From the NCBI RefSeq assembly GCF_023638035.1, contig NZ_JAKRVX010000010.1, positions 19,924 to 83,923 of the forward strand: a DNA stretch of 64,000 nucleotides, in the 5' to 3' direction. The notes beneath the pieces were generated by a model, which ran no database searches, was not told the origin of the DNA, and worked only from the letters and a program-made list of their open reading frames with translations. Shown here piece after piece: positions 18,010 to 27,561 of the stretch. The position numbers and the translations under genes were made by a program. Numbering within the stretch: position 1 is the stretch's first letter; the number at the start of each line of letters is the position of its first letter. Source of the DNA: Natronocalculus amylovorans. Its GTDB lineage: Archaea > Halobacteriota > Halobacteria > Halobacteriales > Haloferacaceae.

Positions 18010-18776
18010 GCTGAGACCTCCTCGATGTGAGCCGCAAGATCGTCATAGACTGCTTCCATGTCACACTCCTCTGTATGCTCAAAGATCGACAGGCCGTTGT
18101 TCCACGCTCGCTGGAGCGCAACACGCTTTCGGATCTCAAAGACTGGGACTGCATCACCGAATACATCCCCAAACCACTCTAACATCTCATCTGCTTCTGA
18201 GTCCGTGGTTACCTCATTTGCGACAACCGCAAGCTGAGTAATTGGAACATTATATGTCTCACTTAGGACATCGATCTGATCGAATAAGATCTCCATTGCA
18301 CGAATCGCAGTCGATCGGGTTGGAGCTGGGATGACAAGATTGCGTGCAGCAAGGATCGCGTTATCAGTGATCGGTCCAAGGTTCGGAGGACAGTCAATAA
18401 TCACGTAATCGTAGTCCGTATCGAGTGCATCCAGCGCCATTCCAAGGCGTTCCTCACGTCGTCGAGCTGTCGTCAGTTCGCCTTCAAGCTTGAACATATC
18501 CACGTGGGATGGAACTACATCAAACTCTTCACCGGCGACTATTACATCGTTGATCAACTCTGATTCGCCGATGTTAATGAGCACATCATACATTGAGTTA
18601 ATATCTGCATCGTAGATATCATCGTATCCAACTCCCTCCGTGAAGTGTCCCTGTGGATCGAGATCGATCCCTAACACCTTGTGACCGCGTGCGGCTAACG
18701 CGCCTGCGAGATTGATGCTTGTTGTCGTCTTGCCAGCTCCGCCTTTTTGATTTGTGACTGCAATTCGGAATGTCAT
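18006..18776 (-). CDS. parA: ParA-type plasmid partition ATPase
   Basis: A 256-residue deviant-Walker ATPase that positions plasmid copies by ATP-dependent, non-specific DNA binding. The P-loop KGGAGKTT is at residues 11-18, DLDPQG follows about 30 residues later, and the Walker B segment reads YVIIDCPPNLG. ATG 18776 is chosen because MTFRIAVTNQKGGAGKTT is the family's usual beginning. An upstream ATG at 18821 would add 15 residues encoded by a repeat-like stretch. Its downstream partner overlaps by four bases. The 42-bp dyad lies about 90 bases upstream. Confidence 0.88.
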   Translation of the reverse strand: MTFRIAVTNQKGGAGKTTTSINLAGALAARGHKVLGIDLDPQGHFTEGVGYDDIYDADINSMYDVLINIGESELINDVIVAGEEFDVVPSHVDMFKLEGELTTARRREERLGMALDALDTDYDYVIIDCPPNLGPITDNAILAARNLVIPAPTRSTAIRAMEILFDQIDVLSETYNVPITQLAVVANEVTTDSEADEMLEWFGDVFGDAVPVFEIRKRVALQRAWNNGLSIFEHTEECDMEAVYDDLAAHIEEVSA

Positions 18777-18822
18777 TGATGTCTTTGCTCTCCTTGCTAT
18801 CTTTGATCTCTCTGATGTCAAA
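18777..18822 (-). repeat. iterated A/G-rich repeat upstream of parA
   Basis: Read on the minus strand, this stretch repeats units such as ACATCA, AGAGA and GCAAAGA, matching the iterated DNA inside the parA accessory gene (about 17800-17945). It may be an iteron or centromere-type sequence for the partner protein, or a simple-sequence duplication. Confidence 0.4.
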
Positions 18823-18862
18823 ACTATATCGATGGCCTGACTGTCATTTTGTCGTGATTGAG

Positions 18863-18904
18863 CTAACCAACAAAATCATTTTGTGACTAGCTAATGTTGG
18901 TTAG
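18863..18904. repeat. 42-bp dyad, copy 2 of 3
   Basis: CTAACCAACA (18863-18872), 22 bases, TGTTGGTTAG (18895-18904): arms and spacing identical to the copies at 5923 and 42397. It lies between divergent parA and the gene at 18908, ending three bases before that gene's ATG, so it must overlap its promoter. Confidence 0.8.
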
Positions 18905-18907
18905 TTC

Positions 18908-19267
18908 ATGAGCCAACTCCCTGATCCTCCAACCGATACTCCAAAATATCTTCGAGAAGGCTTGCAGAAACAATCGCCTGAGATATTACGATCGATCGCC
19001 GTGTATGCGAGTGCGCTTGCTGATGCGAAAGAGCGAGCGCTCGAAAAAGAACTCGACACACAGGCTGTTGATGTCGATGACGAGACGACACCAGATGGAT
19101 GGGATGCTAATGAGTGGGACGAACAGCTCGAAGATAGTGATGCACCTACCCGTGCTACATTAACGACAAAGACGATCGACGGTCGAGAGTACTATTATTA
19201 TCAGTGGCGCGAGGGCGATAAAATCAAATCAGAGTACGTTGCACCGGTCAGTCCATCTGGAAACTAG
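18908..19267 (+). CDS. DUF6788-like small protein
   Basis: The protein has 119 residues. The N-terminal pattern KYLREGLQKQSPEILRSIA and the C-terminal YYYYQWREGDKIKSEYVAP are hallmarks of a conserved haloarchaeal family that I recall as DUF6788. The protein is acidic and its function is unknown. It is divergent from parA and starts three bases after a copy of the 42-bp dyad, so it may be controlled by whatever binds there, or may itself be plasmid-maintenance related. Confidence 0.7.
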   Translation: MSQLPDPPTDTPKYLREGLQKQSPEILRSIAVYASALADAKERALEKELDTQAVDVDDETTPDGWDANEWDEQLEDSDAPTRATLTTKTIDGREYYYYQWREGDKIKSEYVAPVSPSGN

Positions 19268-19462
19268 TGATGCTGATCAAAGCTTAGCGGGGAGGCCGAT
19301 TCTTTCTCACCGTAACTGAAGTGGTATTTTGTTTTCACCGGAGATTGACCTTCCCGAGGGAATTTATCAGCCCTTTACACAGTAGGTATAAATAGATCGA
19401 ATTGTCTACTCTCATCATCCACAGGCCGAGAATTTTCCCTGAAACCTAGCTTATTCTCTTAG

Positions 19463-19690
19463 TCAGAACTACTCACTCGTCAAGCGGATCTATGTGGTGA
19501 TACGAAATTTGTTGAGTACCCGTTTGACACTCCAGTGCACGTGTTTTATCATACAGACACAGAAATCGAAGTTGCTGAAGATATAGACTACAACAAAGAG
19601 TGGTTAAACGAGCAGATAATTAAACTCGGTCGCCTGTACTTGGAAACATCTTCCTCTCTGAGCCGATCGAACATCCACGAGCAGATTTAA
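19463..19690 (+). pseudogene. 5'-truncated coding remnant abutting the CRISPR array
   Basis: A frame of 75 codons follows a TAG at 19460-19462 and ends TAA at 19688-19690. The residues look like real protein (YPFDTPVHVFYHTDTEIEV and on), but no ATG or GTG opens the frame at a sensible place. Its end lies inside the degenerate terminal repeat of array A, so the array, or deletion at its old end, probably truncated the gene's surroundings. The upstream 19268-19462 shows nothing else. Confidence 0.35.
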
Positions 19691-22670
19691 TCCGACTACG
19701 GTCCTTCTGTAACTGCAATCGTTTCAGATGAACCCTTGTGAGTTTGAACCTTCAACCCGTCTACGGTCCTTCTGTAACTAAACCAGTTCGATCGACTCTT
19801 TAGTCACACGCATGCTTCAACCCGTCTACGGTCCTTCTGTAACGTAAACTGTTCGCCTGTCGTTTTATCTGTGCCTTTGCTTCAACCCGTCTACGGTCCT
19901 TCTGTAACCGGAGGCTGTTGCAGATGACTGACGACAACGACGTGCTTCAACCCGTCTACGGTCCTTCTGTAACTAACATCTCAGTGGATCGATTGCAGAG
20001 CACGTTGTGCTTCAACCCGTCTACGGTCCTTCTGTAACGATCTGATTCCTCAATCTCGATCGACTGTCCAACGATGCTTCAACCCGTCTACGGTCCTTCT
20101 GTAACGCATCGACATCGTAGCCACGTCCTCGATAGTGCGCGCTTCAACCCGTCTACGGTCCTTCTGTAACTTCGATCGTTCTCGGGTTTTCAATGCCTGG
20201 AACAGAGCTTCAACCCGTCTACGGTCCTTCTGTAACAACGCTCCCGTGCAATACGTCCGATGCCGGAGACCAGCTTCAACCCGTCTACGGTCCTTCTGTA
20301 ACTGAACAAAACGATCGCCGTTATCAATCACAGCTTCGGGCTTCAACCCGTCTACGGTCCTTCTGTAACTATCTGTTGATTATAAATAGTTCAGTTAATC
20401 ACGCTTCAACCCGTCTACGGTCCTTCTGTAACCCGCTGGGACACACTGAGAGATAACGCACAGGACTTGCTTCAACCCGTCTACGGTCCTTCTGTAACAA
20501 GTATCTACTCGTTACGCTCCCTACGCGGTGCGCTTCAACCCGTCTACGGTCCTTCTGTAACTCGATCGGGGACGTGCCGAACTGGCAGGACGATAGCTTC
20601 AACCCGTCTACGCTCCTTCTGTAACCGAAGAGCACGAACAACTTCCAACTGGAAGTCTTTGCTTCAACCCGTCTACGGTCCTTCTGTAACCTTCTTACAC
20701 GCGCTGTAAAGAACGGATGAATGTTTGCTTCAACCCGTCTACGGTCCTTCTGTAACTAAATGATCAAAAGGGATTCTAACCATTGAATCAATGCTTCAAC
20801 CCGTCTACGGTCCTTCTGTAACGTTGATCGAATTGGTACGATCGCACCTTTTCGAACATGCTTCAACCCGTCTACGGTCCTTCTGTAACTTTATCTCTAT
20901 CTCGGATTGAACCACGAGAATCCGTGCTTCAACCCGTCTACGGTCCTTCTGTAACAATAACAGTCTTGCAGTCTTGTAAGTCTACAAATCCGCTTCAACC
21001 CGTCTACGGTCCTTCTGTAACCACTGTTTCGAGTGCCGCTAGGTCGTGTGGGTTCGTCGCTTCAACCCGTCTACGGTCCTTCTGTAACGCTCTCTCTCAC
21101 CGGCAAAATGAGCAAGCTAGAGAAGCTTCAACCCGTCTACGGTCCTTCTGTAACCTCGCTGTTTTCAATGCCCTCCACTATGTCGTCTCGCTTCAACCCG
21201 TCTACGGTCCTTCTGTAACCAGTGGCGGGCGCATCCGTGGGACCCGACACGGAGCTTCAACCCGTCTACGGTCCTTCTGTAACAACGCCGACACTGCCGA
21301 GAACTTTGCAGTTTCGGAGCTTCAACCCGTCTACGGTCCTTCTGTAACACGGAGTTTGACGTGGCCGATCTGGACGCCAGTGTTGGCTTCAACCCGTCTA
21401 CGGTCCTTCTGTAACTACGAGATTACGGATTCGGCGCGATCGAGAATCACCGCTTCAACCCGTCTACGGTCCTTCTGTAACTATCTATACTCTCGGATTG
21501 CTGTGTTTGTGACATAAAGCTTCAACCCGTCTACGGTCCTTCTGTAACCCAAGATATTCGACGGTGGCGAACCGTTGGCGGAGCTTCAACCCGTCTACGG
21601 TCCTTCTGTAACCCGATCATTGCGAACTCAACCGGCTCATAATCCGATCCAGCTTCAACCCGTCTACGGTCCTTCTGTAACCGCGAACGTCGATTTTGTG
21701 ATCGGTCAGGCGAAGCCGCTTCAACCCGTCTACGGTCCTTCTGTAACCGGAGTCGTGTGTCTCAAGATCAGCCTTGAGCCCGCTTCAACCCGTCTACGGT
21801 CCTTCTGTAACCCGTCCTTGTCGCTTGCAGCTCGTGACTGATCGAGCTTCAACCCGTCTACGGTCCTTCTGTAACCCGTATGTTTACGTACATATAGTTG
21901 CTATAACAGCGCTTCAACCCGTCTACGGTCCTTCTGTAACCAGCCGTGATTAGCACTTCACTAACGCCTTTGTCGTGCTTCAACCCGTCTACGGTCCTTC
22001 TGTAACGCGAGCTTGCACTCTTGTTGCGACAAGACGATCGGCTTCAACCCGTCTACGGTCCTTCTGTAACGATGATGAGGATGAGCTAGTCGATGAGGAG
22101 ACGATCGCTTCAACCCGTCTACGGTCCTTCTGTAACGCATGGAGGCGTACGCCATTTGTCCTTGATCTCCGTCGCTTCAACCCGTCTACGGTCCTTCTGT
22201 AACCGGTGGTCCGTCTTGGGAGTGCCGACAAATGGAACCGGCTTCAACCCGTCTACGGTCCTTCTGTAACGGTTTCGATTGCACTGATTAGCGCATCGCC
22301 CCCAGTGCTTCAACCCGTCTACGGTCCTTCTGTAACACTCATTATAATCCGTTTCCCTTCTGTCGTTCATCTGCTTCAACCCGTCTACGGTCCTTCTGTA
22401 ACTCTTCGTTTTGTGGCCACGGCCAATTACCATTGATCGTGCTTCAACCCGTCTACGGTCCTTCTGTAACCTTGAAGCTATCCGGCTTCGACAGCACTCG
22501 CGGGTAGGTGCTTCAACCCGTCTACGGTCCTTCTGTAACCATCCTCTGAATCCGTTAATCCCAACGCAGGGAATGCTTCAACCCGTCTACGGTCCTTCTG
22601 TAACGCGGATTGATATATCAGTTGGTCGGGCCTCGATCTCGCTTCAACCCGTCTACGGTCCTTCTGTAAC
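19684..22670 (-). CRISPR. CRISPR array A, 46 repeats, transcribed on the minus strand
   Basis: Repeats of 30 bases begin GTTACAGAAGG and end GGGTTGAAGC on the minus strand. I count 45 well-conserved copies (19749-22670) plus one degenerate copy at 19684-19713. Spacers are 33 to 39 bases. The 3' end TTGAAGC is the usual haloarchaeal type I-B crRNA 5' tag, which sets the direction: the leader is on the right, next to cas3, and the old end is on the left, where the degenerate repeat lies. One internal repeat (20596-20625) has a single G-to-C change. Long plus-strand open frames here are artefacts of the repeat. Confidence 0.98.
19721..19750 (+). repeat. second CRISPR-repeat family sequence inside the last spacer unit
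   Basis: GTTTCAGATGAACCCTTGTG followed by AGTTTGAACC matches, at 26 of 30 positions, the Haloferax-type repeat that I recall (GTTTCAGACGAACCC and on to TTGAAGC). It lies in the 35-base unit between the degenerate terminal repeat and the first good repeat of array A, on the strand opposite to the array. Confidence 0.6.
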
Positions 22671-22778
22671 TATGGCCAATTTAGGAGCCATAAGGCTTCT
22701 ACTCATTGATCATACACAAGTGTTTCCGTCGACCCTCAATTCTGGGTTTACCCTTAGGGGGTCGACGGAAACGAGATC
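22671..22778 (-). promoter_or_regulatory. leader of CRISPR array A with a 14-bp-arm dyad
   Basis: This 108-base interval between cas3 and array A is close to 90 percent identical, in reverse complement, to the interval between cas2 and array B. It contains perfect inverted arms GTTTCCGTCGACCC (22722-22735) and GGGTCGACGGAAAC (22759-22772). Array-proximal bases such as CACTTGTGTATGATC are shared by both leaders. It should hold the array promoter and the integration signals for new spacers. Confidence 0.8.
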
Positions 22779-25625
22779 TCAGAACGTAAAACGACCAGCA
22801 AGTCCATCATCTTCGTCGAGAATGAACCCACCCGACCCAAGGTCGTACAATTTCCCGTCACCAGCATCAACACAAACCAGTACCTGTACTCCATTTGTAT
22901 CGGTGAGCTCCCGGTGATCAACTCTATACACTCGGTTGTGAACTTCCTCGATATCTTTGACAGGTACGGAGACTCGGAGGTCAGAAAGTGCTGAAAGAAG
23001 GCTAAACCCAAGTGGCTTGTTCCCGATTCCAAATGCTTCCGTCATCTGTGACACAAGTTCCTTTTCAAGCGCGGTTTCTGCAACAACCACATCGAATTTT
23101 TCGTATTCGTCGTCGATTAGATGGTATCTATTTAGTTGATCGGCCCGGCAAGCATTGATATGATCCAGTATTTTTGGGTTAGAGAGATCTGCACTGTCTA
23201 CCCAGTCAAAGTATGACGGCACTGCTTCACGAGTAAGCATTGACTCTGGAACCACTGATGAGCCGTATGAGGTACAGCACTCAGAGAGGATTTGAGCGAC
23301 TTCTGTGAGTTGAGAACGTGGTTGATACACATATGTCGATGGCGGATCAGATGTATCTTTTGTGGGGGCTAGCGCCCAAATTGTTACATCTCCATTTCCC
23401 TCTCCCCACTCGAACGACCGATTACACCGGCCAGCCGCTTGAACGATACTGTCGAGTGGAGCAATATCACGGTAGACTTTTGCGAAACTGATGTCAACAC
23501 CTGCCTCGATGGCCTGCGTTGAGACAAAAACAAAAGGTACCTTCGCGCGTGCGAGTATGTTTGCAATTATGACGAGCGAACGGCGATCGCGTGGTCGAAT
23601 CCGAGACGTGAAGGTTCCGAGAAAGATTTCGCTCAGATCTACAGTTGCCGTCGGTTTCCACCTTTGTTCTGCAAGTGGGGTCTCTTCTGTTGGATTTACA
23701 GGTTCAAGGCCTAACTGTTCAAGGGTTGCAGCTGCCACTGTTTCTGGAGAGGGAAGATTAGTTGATTCAACAGTCCCATCGGTAGTTGGGGTAGGCGTAC
23801 AGTGAGTTAGTGCGCTTCGGTACTCTGAACCAATGCGTGTGACCGTAATTCCTGCACGAGCTGCGGCTTTGGAAACTGCGTCTGCTGTTGCAGTCGTACT
23901 TCTAATCGTATTACAGACTGAGAGGACTGACGTTCCGTTTGATGTGGATTTGATAGCAGTTTCAAATAGTCGATTGCCAGCATCCTCAGCAGAAACCAGT
24001 GGTGCGTTTGGTCCAAACGCTTGGGCCGACTCATCAATATTATATTTGACACGAGTTACCGCCTCAAAACAGGCCGTTTCTAGCGGGCTTGTCGCTGCAT
24101 CAGAGTCTGAAAGCAGTGATATTGTCTCAATCTCAGAGGAGTGAGTGAACAATGACGGTTGGGTCGCAGTCATCGAAATAATCTGCACATTATACTGTTC
24201 GATCAACAGCTTTGTCAGTCGTCGAATTGCATTCCACCATGGTTTTGGGAGTGTTTGGGGTTCATCGAGGATGATCACACTGTCTGTGATTGCTGATAAT
24301 TTCAACCCCTGCGAATTTGACGGTGCAGCAAGACTTTCGAATAGTTGGACAAATGTCGTGAGTACGGTCCCCGACCGCCAACTTTCTCCAAGTAGTGTTG
24401 CATCAGAGAATTCACTATCATCGGCTGGATTGTGGGCATTTTGTTCATCTGCTTCTGGGTACGTGACCGTCTCACTCAAGTAGTGGTGGACAGTGAAACT
24501 CTGTCCCCGTGGGTCGGCATCGAGTATTCGACTATCTTCGAAGATATCTCGTGTCTGCTCAATGATTGACGTATATGGCAGCGCATAAATAACCCGTGGC
24601 TTGGTTACTTCGTCCAATTCGTTGTGTTCGTATGAGTCCCGAATCGTATAAGCAGCAGTAAGGCCAGCGAACGTCTTTCCAAGTCCAGTTGGAAGCGTGA
24701 GTGTTGCAACGCTCTGTGAACCTTCTGCAAATCGCTTCGCGTTACTACGAACAACACGCCGAATCGATTCGCGTGTCTGATTCAATGCATCTGTATCTGA
24801 CACATCGATTGACAGTGTTTCCTCGCTTCCCGTGAGTTCTGGCGGTTCGTCAAGTCCTATCTGTAAACGTGCAATGTGACTCTCAAGACGATATAGGCCA
24901 AGATGTGAGGGCAACAGATTTGATGCATTAACTCCTCCCGCACTCGTCTTGTCCGCAAATGTCAATGCACTCCACAACTGAATTGTCACATCATATAGGT
25001 TGTGTGAGAGTTTCTCAGTGTTCGGAGCAAATGTATAGAGGTCTTTCTTACCGACAAGATGGGTGATTTGATCAAATAGTGACTCATCACTAACGGCAGC
25101 GTAGAACGATGACCATGTTGCTTCTCCGTTGCTTGCTGTTTGAAGCAACTGGTCAGCAACCGTCCGATTTCGTTCCGTCGACTCAATATTTTCAATTTGA
25201 GCACGAATGTATCCTTCTCGGCTCTTACGATCTCGTTCTGTAAGAGTGTCTTTAAGTGCTTTTTCAGCTGCATCTGGGAGACGTCCGTGATGTTTGAGTA
25301 CCGCAAGGAATCCGGCGAGTTTGAGCTCGTCCGATGCACCCATTTCACCAAGCGTATAGAACGTCGCAAACGCGCCTAACCGAGCATGATACCGGAGACG
25401 AGTCTCTTCAATATACTTCCCTCTAATGTATCGCTGAAAGTATGTCGTTGCTTTTCCAAGATCGTGAAGATATCCGGTGCACTGAGCAATTGAAAACATC
25501 GACGGATTGCCATCATGATCAAAAGAGCTCAGCATCGGTAGTCGTTCCCCTACGTCTTTTGCATGGCACAGTAGTAATTCGTCAGCTTCGGATTTGTGGC
25601 GTCGAGAGATAATCTCGGTGCTCAT
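22779..25625 (-). CDS. cas3: Cas3, type I-B helicase-nuclease
   Basis: A 948-residue protein with an N-terminal HD nuclease domain fused to a superfamily 2 helicase; it degrades DNA marked by Cascade. HD-domain ligands are visible at H21, H54-D55 (GYLHDLGK), H81 and H113-H114, with a late D226. The helicase has Walker A TLPTGLGKT at 311-319, the DEAD-box variant DEPQ at 455-458, motif III SMTATQ at about 485-490, and the motif V-VI region (STQAIEAGVDI, QAAGRCNR). It is the last gene of the minus-strand effector operon, four bases after cas5, and its stop borders the leader of array A. Length and domain order are normal. Confidence 0.97.
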   Translation of the reverse strand: MSTEIISRRHKSEADELLLCHAKDVGERLPMLSSFDHDGNPSMFSIAQCTGYLHDLGKATTYFQRYIRGKYIEETRLRYHARLGAFATFYTLGEMGASDELKLAGFLAVLKHHGRLPDAAEKALKDTLTERDRKSREGYIRAQIENIESTERNRTVADQLLQTASNGEATWSSFYAAVSDESLFDQITHLVGKKDLYTFAPNTEKLSHNLYDVTIQLWSALTFADKTSAGGVNASNLLPSHLGLYRLESHIARLQIGLDEPPELTGSEETLSIDVSDTDALNQTRESIRRVVRSNAKRFAEGSQSVATLTLPTGLGKTFAGLTAAYTIRDSYEHNELDEVTKPRVIYALPYTSIIEQTRDIFEDSRILDADPRGQSFTVHHYLSETVTYPEADEQNAHNPADDSEFSDATLLGESWRSGTVLTTFVQLFESLAAPSNSQGLKLSAITDSVIILDEPQTLPKPWWNAIRRLTKLLIEQYNVQIISMTATQPSLFTHSSEIETISLLSDSDAATSPLETACFEAVTRVKYNIDESAQAFGPNAPLVSAEDAGNRLFETAIKSTSNGTSVLSVCNTIRSTTATADAVSKAAARAGITVTRIGSEYRSALTHCTPTPTTDGTVESTNLPSPETVAAATLEQLGLEPVNPTEETPLAEQRWKPTATVDLSEIFLGTFTSRIRPRDRRSLVIIANILARAKVPFVFVSTQAIEAGVDISFAKVYRDIAPLDSIVQAAGRCNRSFEWGEGNGDVTIWALAPTKDTSDPPSTYVYQPRSQLTEVAQILSECCTSYGSSVVPESMLTREAVPSYFDWVDSADLSNPKILDHINACRADQLNRYHLIDDEYEKFDVVVAETALEKELVSQMTEAFGIGNKPLGFSLLSALSDLRVSVPVKDIEEVHNRVYRVDHRELTDTNGVQVLVCVDAGDGKLYDLGSGGFILDEDDGLAGRFTF

Positions 25626-25629
25626 GTAC

Positions 25630-26472
25630 TCATCGAAAGACGACTGTTCGATCGCCGACGTTGACAGGTGTAACTTTGTTTGTTGATACCTCTAAGCGTG
25701 ATGAGTCTTCGACGAACGCATAGTCAATGAATCCTGTTGTGTGCCGTCCGGTTTCATCAGTGGTCATGAACCCAGGAACATTCTCAACAGCGTATGACTG
25801 ACCTGGGCTCGGAATAACAGCTTCAATGGCATCAGGGAGCACGGAATCAACGACGGATGTACTAGCATTGATCGGTACCGTTTTTTGTTCGCTATGGAAT
25901 GTAACGTTCATCAGTAGCTCTGATAACCCCATCGACGGCGTGTAGTATGACTCGCCGTTTTCGAGCCGGTCTCGAAGTGTTCCATAGAATATCGGATCTT
26001 CGACAGCAACATTAATCCGATACACGGGATCAACGAGGTAGTGATAGCTATGTAGTTGCCGATTCGCAGTACTATCAGGGTACTGAACCTGTATCGTCTT
26101 ATTTCCTGTTCCACCTGCACTGGTAAACGTCTCACCCGGATGTGTTCCAAGGCCAAGGGATGGCAGCGAGTGCGTCCGAACCGGTGACTCAATCTCGATA
26201 CTTATTGCCGAATTTCCCTCTCTAAACACATCGTAGTAGCCGTCTCGCCCTACACCAACGATTGCGGCGAGCATACCAGCGATCGTGGTCCGTGGGGGAA
26301 CTCGATACGTCTGTTTGGTGACGGTTCGGTCAATACGTCTGAAGTGACCCCAATCCGCCGATATTGTCAACGAAAGGCACTTCGACGGAATATGGTTCTC
26401 ATCGATGGTGGGTGGGTCGGATGCTTTTTTTTCTGACCCTCGAATAGACACCCATGAACTGTCTGTTGTCAT
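25630..26472 (-). CDS. cas5: Cas5, type I-B Cascade subunit
   Basis: A 280-residue RAMP-fold protein. The N-terminal signature (ISADWGHFRRIDRTVTKQTY, then RVPPRTTIAGMLAAIVG) is the classical Cas5 start, where PP-R-T-T-I-x-G-M/L-L is conserved. Cas5 caps the 5' tag of the crRNA in Cascade. It lies three bases downstream of cas7 and four bases before cas3, in the usual I-B order. Confidence 0.95.
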   Translation of the reverse strand: MTTDSSWVSIRGSEKKASDPPTIDENHIPSKCLSLTISADWGHFRRIDRTVTKQTYRVPPRTTIAGMLAAIVGVGRDGYYDVFREGNSAISIEIESPVRTHSLPSLGLGTHPGETFTSAGGTGNKTIQVQYPDSTANRQLHSYHYLVDPVYRINVAVEDPIFYGTLRDRLENGESYYTPSMGLSELLMNVTFHSEQKTVPINASTSVVDSVLPDAIEAVIPSPGQSYAVENVPGFMTTDETGRHTTGFIDYAFVEDSSRLEVSTNKVTPVNVGDRTVVFR

Positions 26473-26475
26473 GAT

Positions 26476-27552
26476 TCACTCACTAGGGAGTGACGATTCG
26501 AATTCGTCGTAAACCTCAATGTTGTGAACTGCTACCCCGCTCTCTTCGATGAGTCTAGAGACATCACTCGCAACGCCGACTTGCTCACCATCATAGCTAA
26601 CCGAGAGATAATCACTCCCAACGATGTGAACCGTCTCGATTCGGTCTGCTGCGTTTGCAATCCTGTCAACAAGCCCAGTAACATCAAGACAGATATCAGT
26701 GACATTCCGAATTGCATCGTCACTCATTGACTCATTACGGTCACTCGCTAGTTCACGGTCAAGTTTGAGTCCATTTTGAAGATCACCGATATGGTATCCC
26801 GGCTGGTTGTACTCGACGCGAACATACAGCCGCGGTTCTTGGCCGACTTTGCTCCGTGAAATTGTTTGGTTCTTCAATGCTCTCCAGCAGAGTGTGTCAA
26901 GACGTTCCACGTCGGTGTGTGTGAGTCCGGTGTCTTTTGCCCCATGCTCGTCAACGAGACCATGGAATGGGAAAATGCCGTACTTGATCCGGTGGTCATC
27001 AAGATTGAATCCGCCGACTTTCTTTTCGTCGTTTGTGGAAATGACGCTCGTCAGGGTGTTTGTTTCTTCATTCAATTCGACTGCATTGAGCGAGCGCGCT
27101 GGGCTGAATTGCACTGGGCCAGTATAATTACCACTGTTGAATTTTTCTTTTATGACCTTATGGAGGTCGTTATCTGGATTTTTGTTGAAACTCAGTGTTG
27201 CACCAAAGTATCGAACGTCTGTTGCGTTCGCGAGGAATTCGGCTTCAATGTCATCGACCTTTTCGAGATCTTCCTTGGTTTCAATGTCACCTAATACATC
27301 GAGTGCAAGTTTCGCTCGGCCTCCACTCGTTCCCTCGTCGGTCTTTTTGACGAAGACACCGTGTTCGTCAGAGACGAGTTGATCTCGGAGATATCTCTTG
27401 AGTCTCACGTCAGTCACCGCAGCTTGACGTGTGACTGGGTCGATTCTTGGTCGGTTTTCGCCGAGCGGATTTCCGTTCGGGTTGCAGTCCTGTGCATCGG
27501 TTATAAAGACGATTTCGGATCGGGTCTTGACGGTGTTGTGGTTGTCTGACAT
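26476..27552 (-). CDS. cas7: Cas7 (Csh2), Cascade backbone subunit
   Basis: A 358-residue Cas7/Csh2-family RAMP protein that polymerises along the crRNA spacer. The N-terminus has the hallmark segment DAQDCNPNGNPLGENRPRID, then KRYLRDQL; Csh2 proteins carry the N-P-N-G-N pattern in nearly all type I-B systems. It sits between cas8b and cas5 with gaps of only a few bases. Length is normal. Confidence 0.96.
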   Translation of the reverse strand: MSDNHNTVKTRSEIVFITDAQDCNPNGNPLGENRPRIDPVTRQAAVTDVRLKRYLRDQLVSDEHGVFVKKTDEGTSGGRAKLALDVLGDIETKEDLEKVDDIEAEFLANATDVRYFGATLSFNKNPDNDLHKVIKEKFNSGNYTGPVQFSPARSLNAVELNEETNTLTSVISTNDEKKVGGFNLDDHRIKYGIFPFHGLVDEHGAKDTGLTHTDVERLDTLCWRALKNQTISRSKVGQEPRLYVRVEYNQPGYHIGDLQNGLKLDRELASDRNESMSDDAIRNVTDICLDVTGLVDRIANAADRIETVHIVGSDYLSVSYDGEQVGVASDVSRLIEESGVAVHNIEVYDEFESSLPSE

Positions 27553-27561
27553 TGGTCTAAG

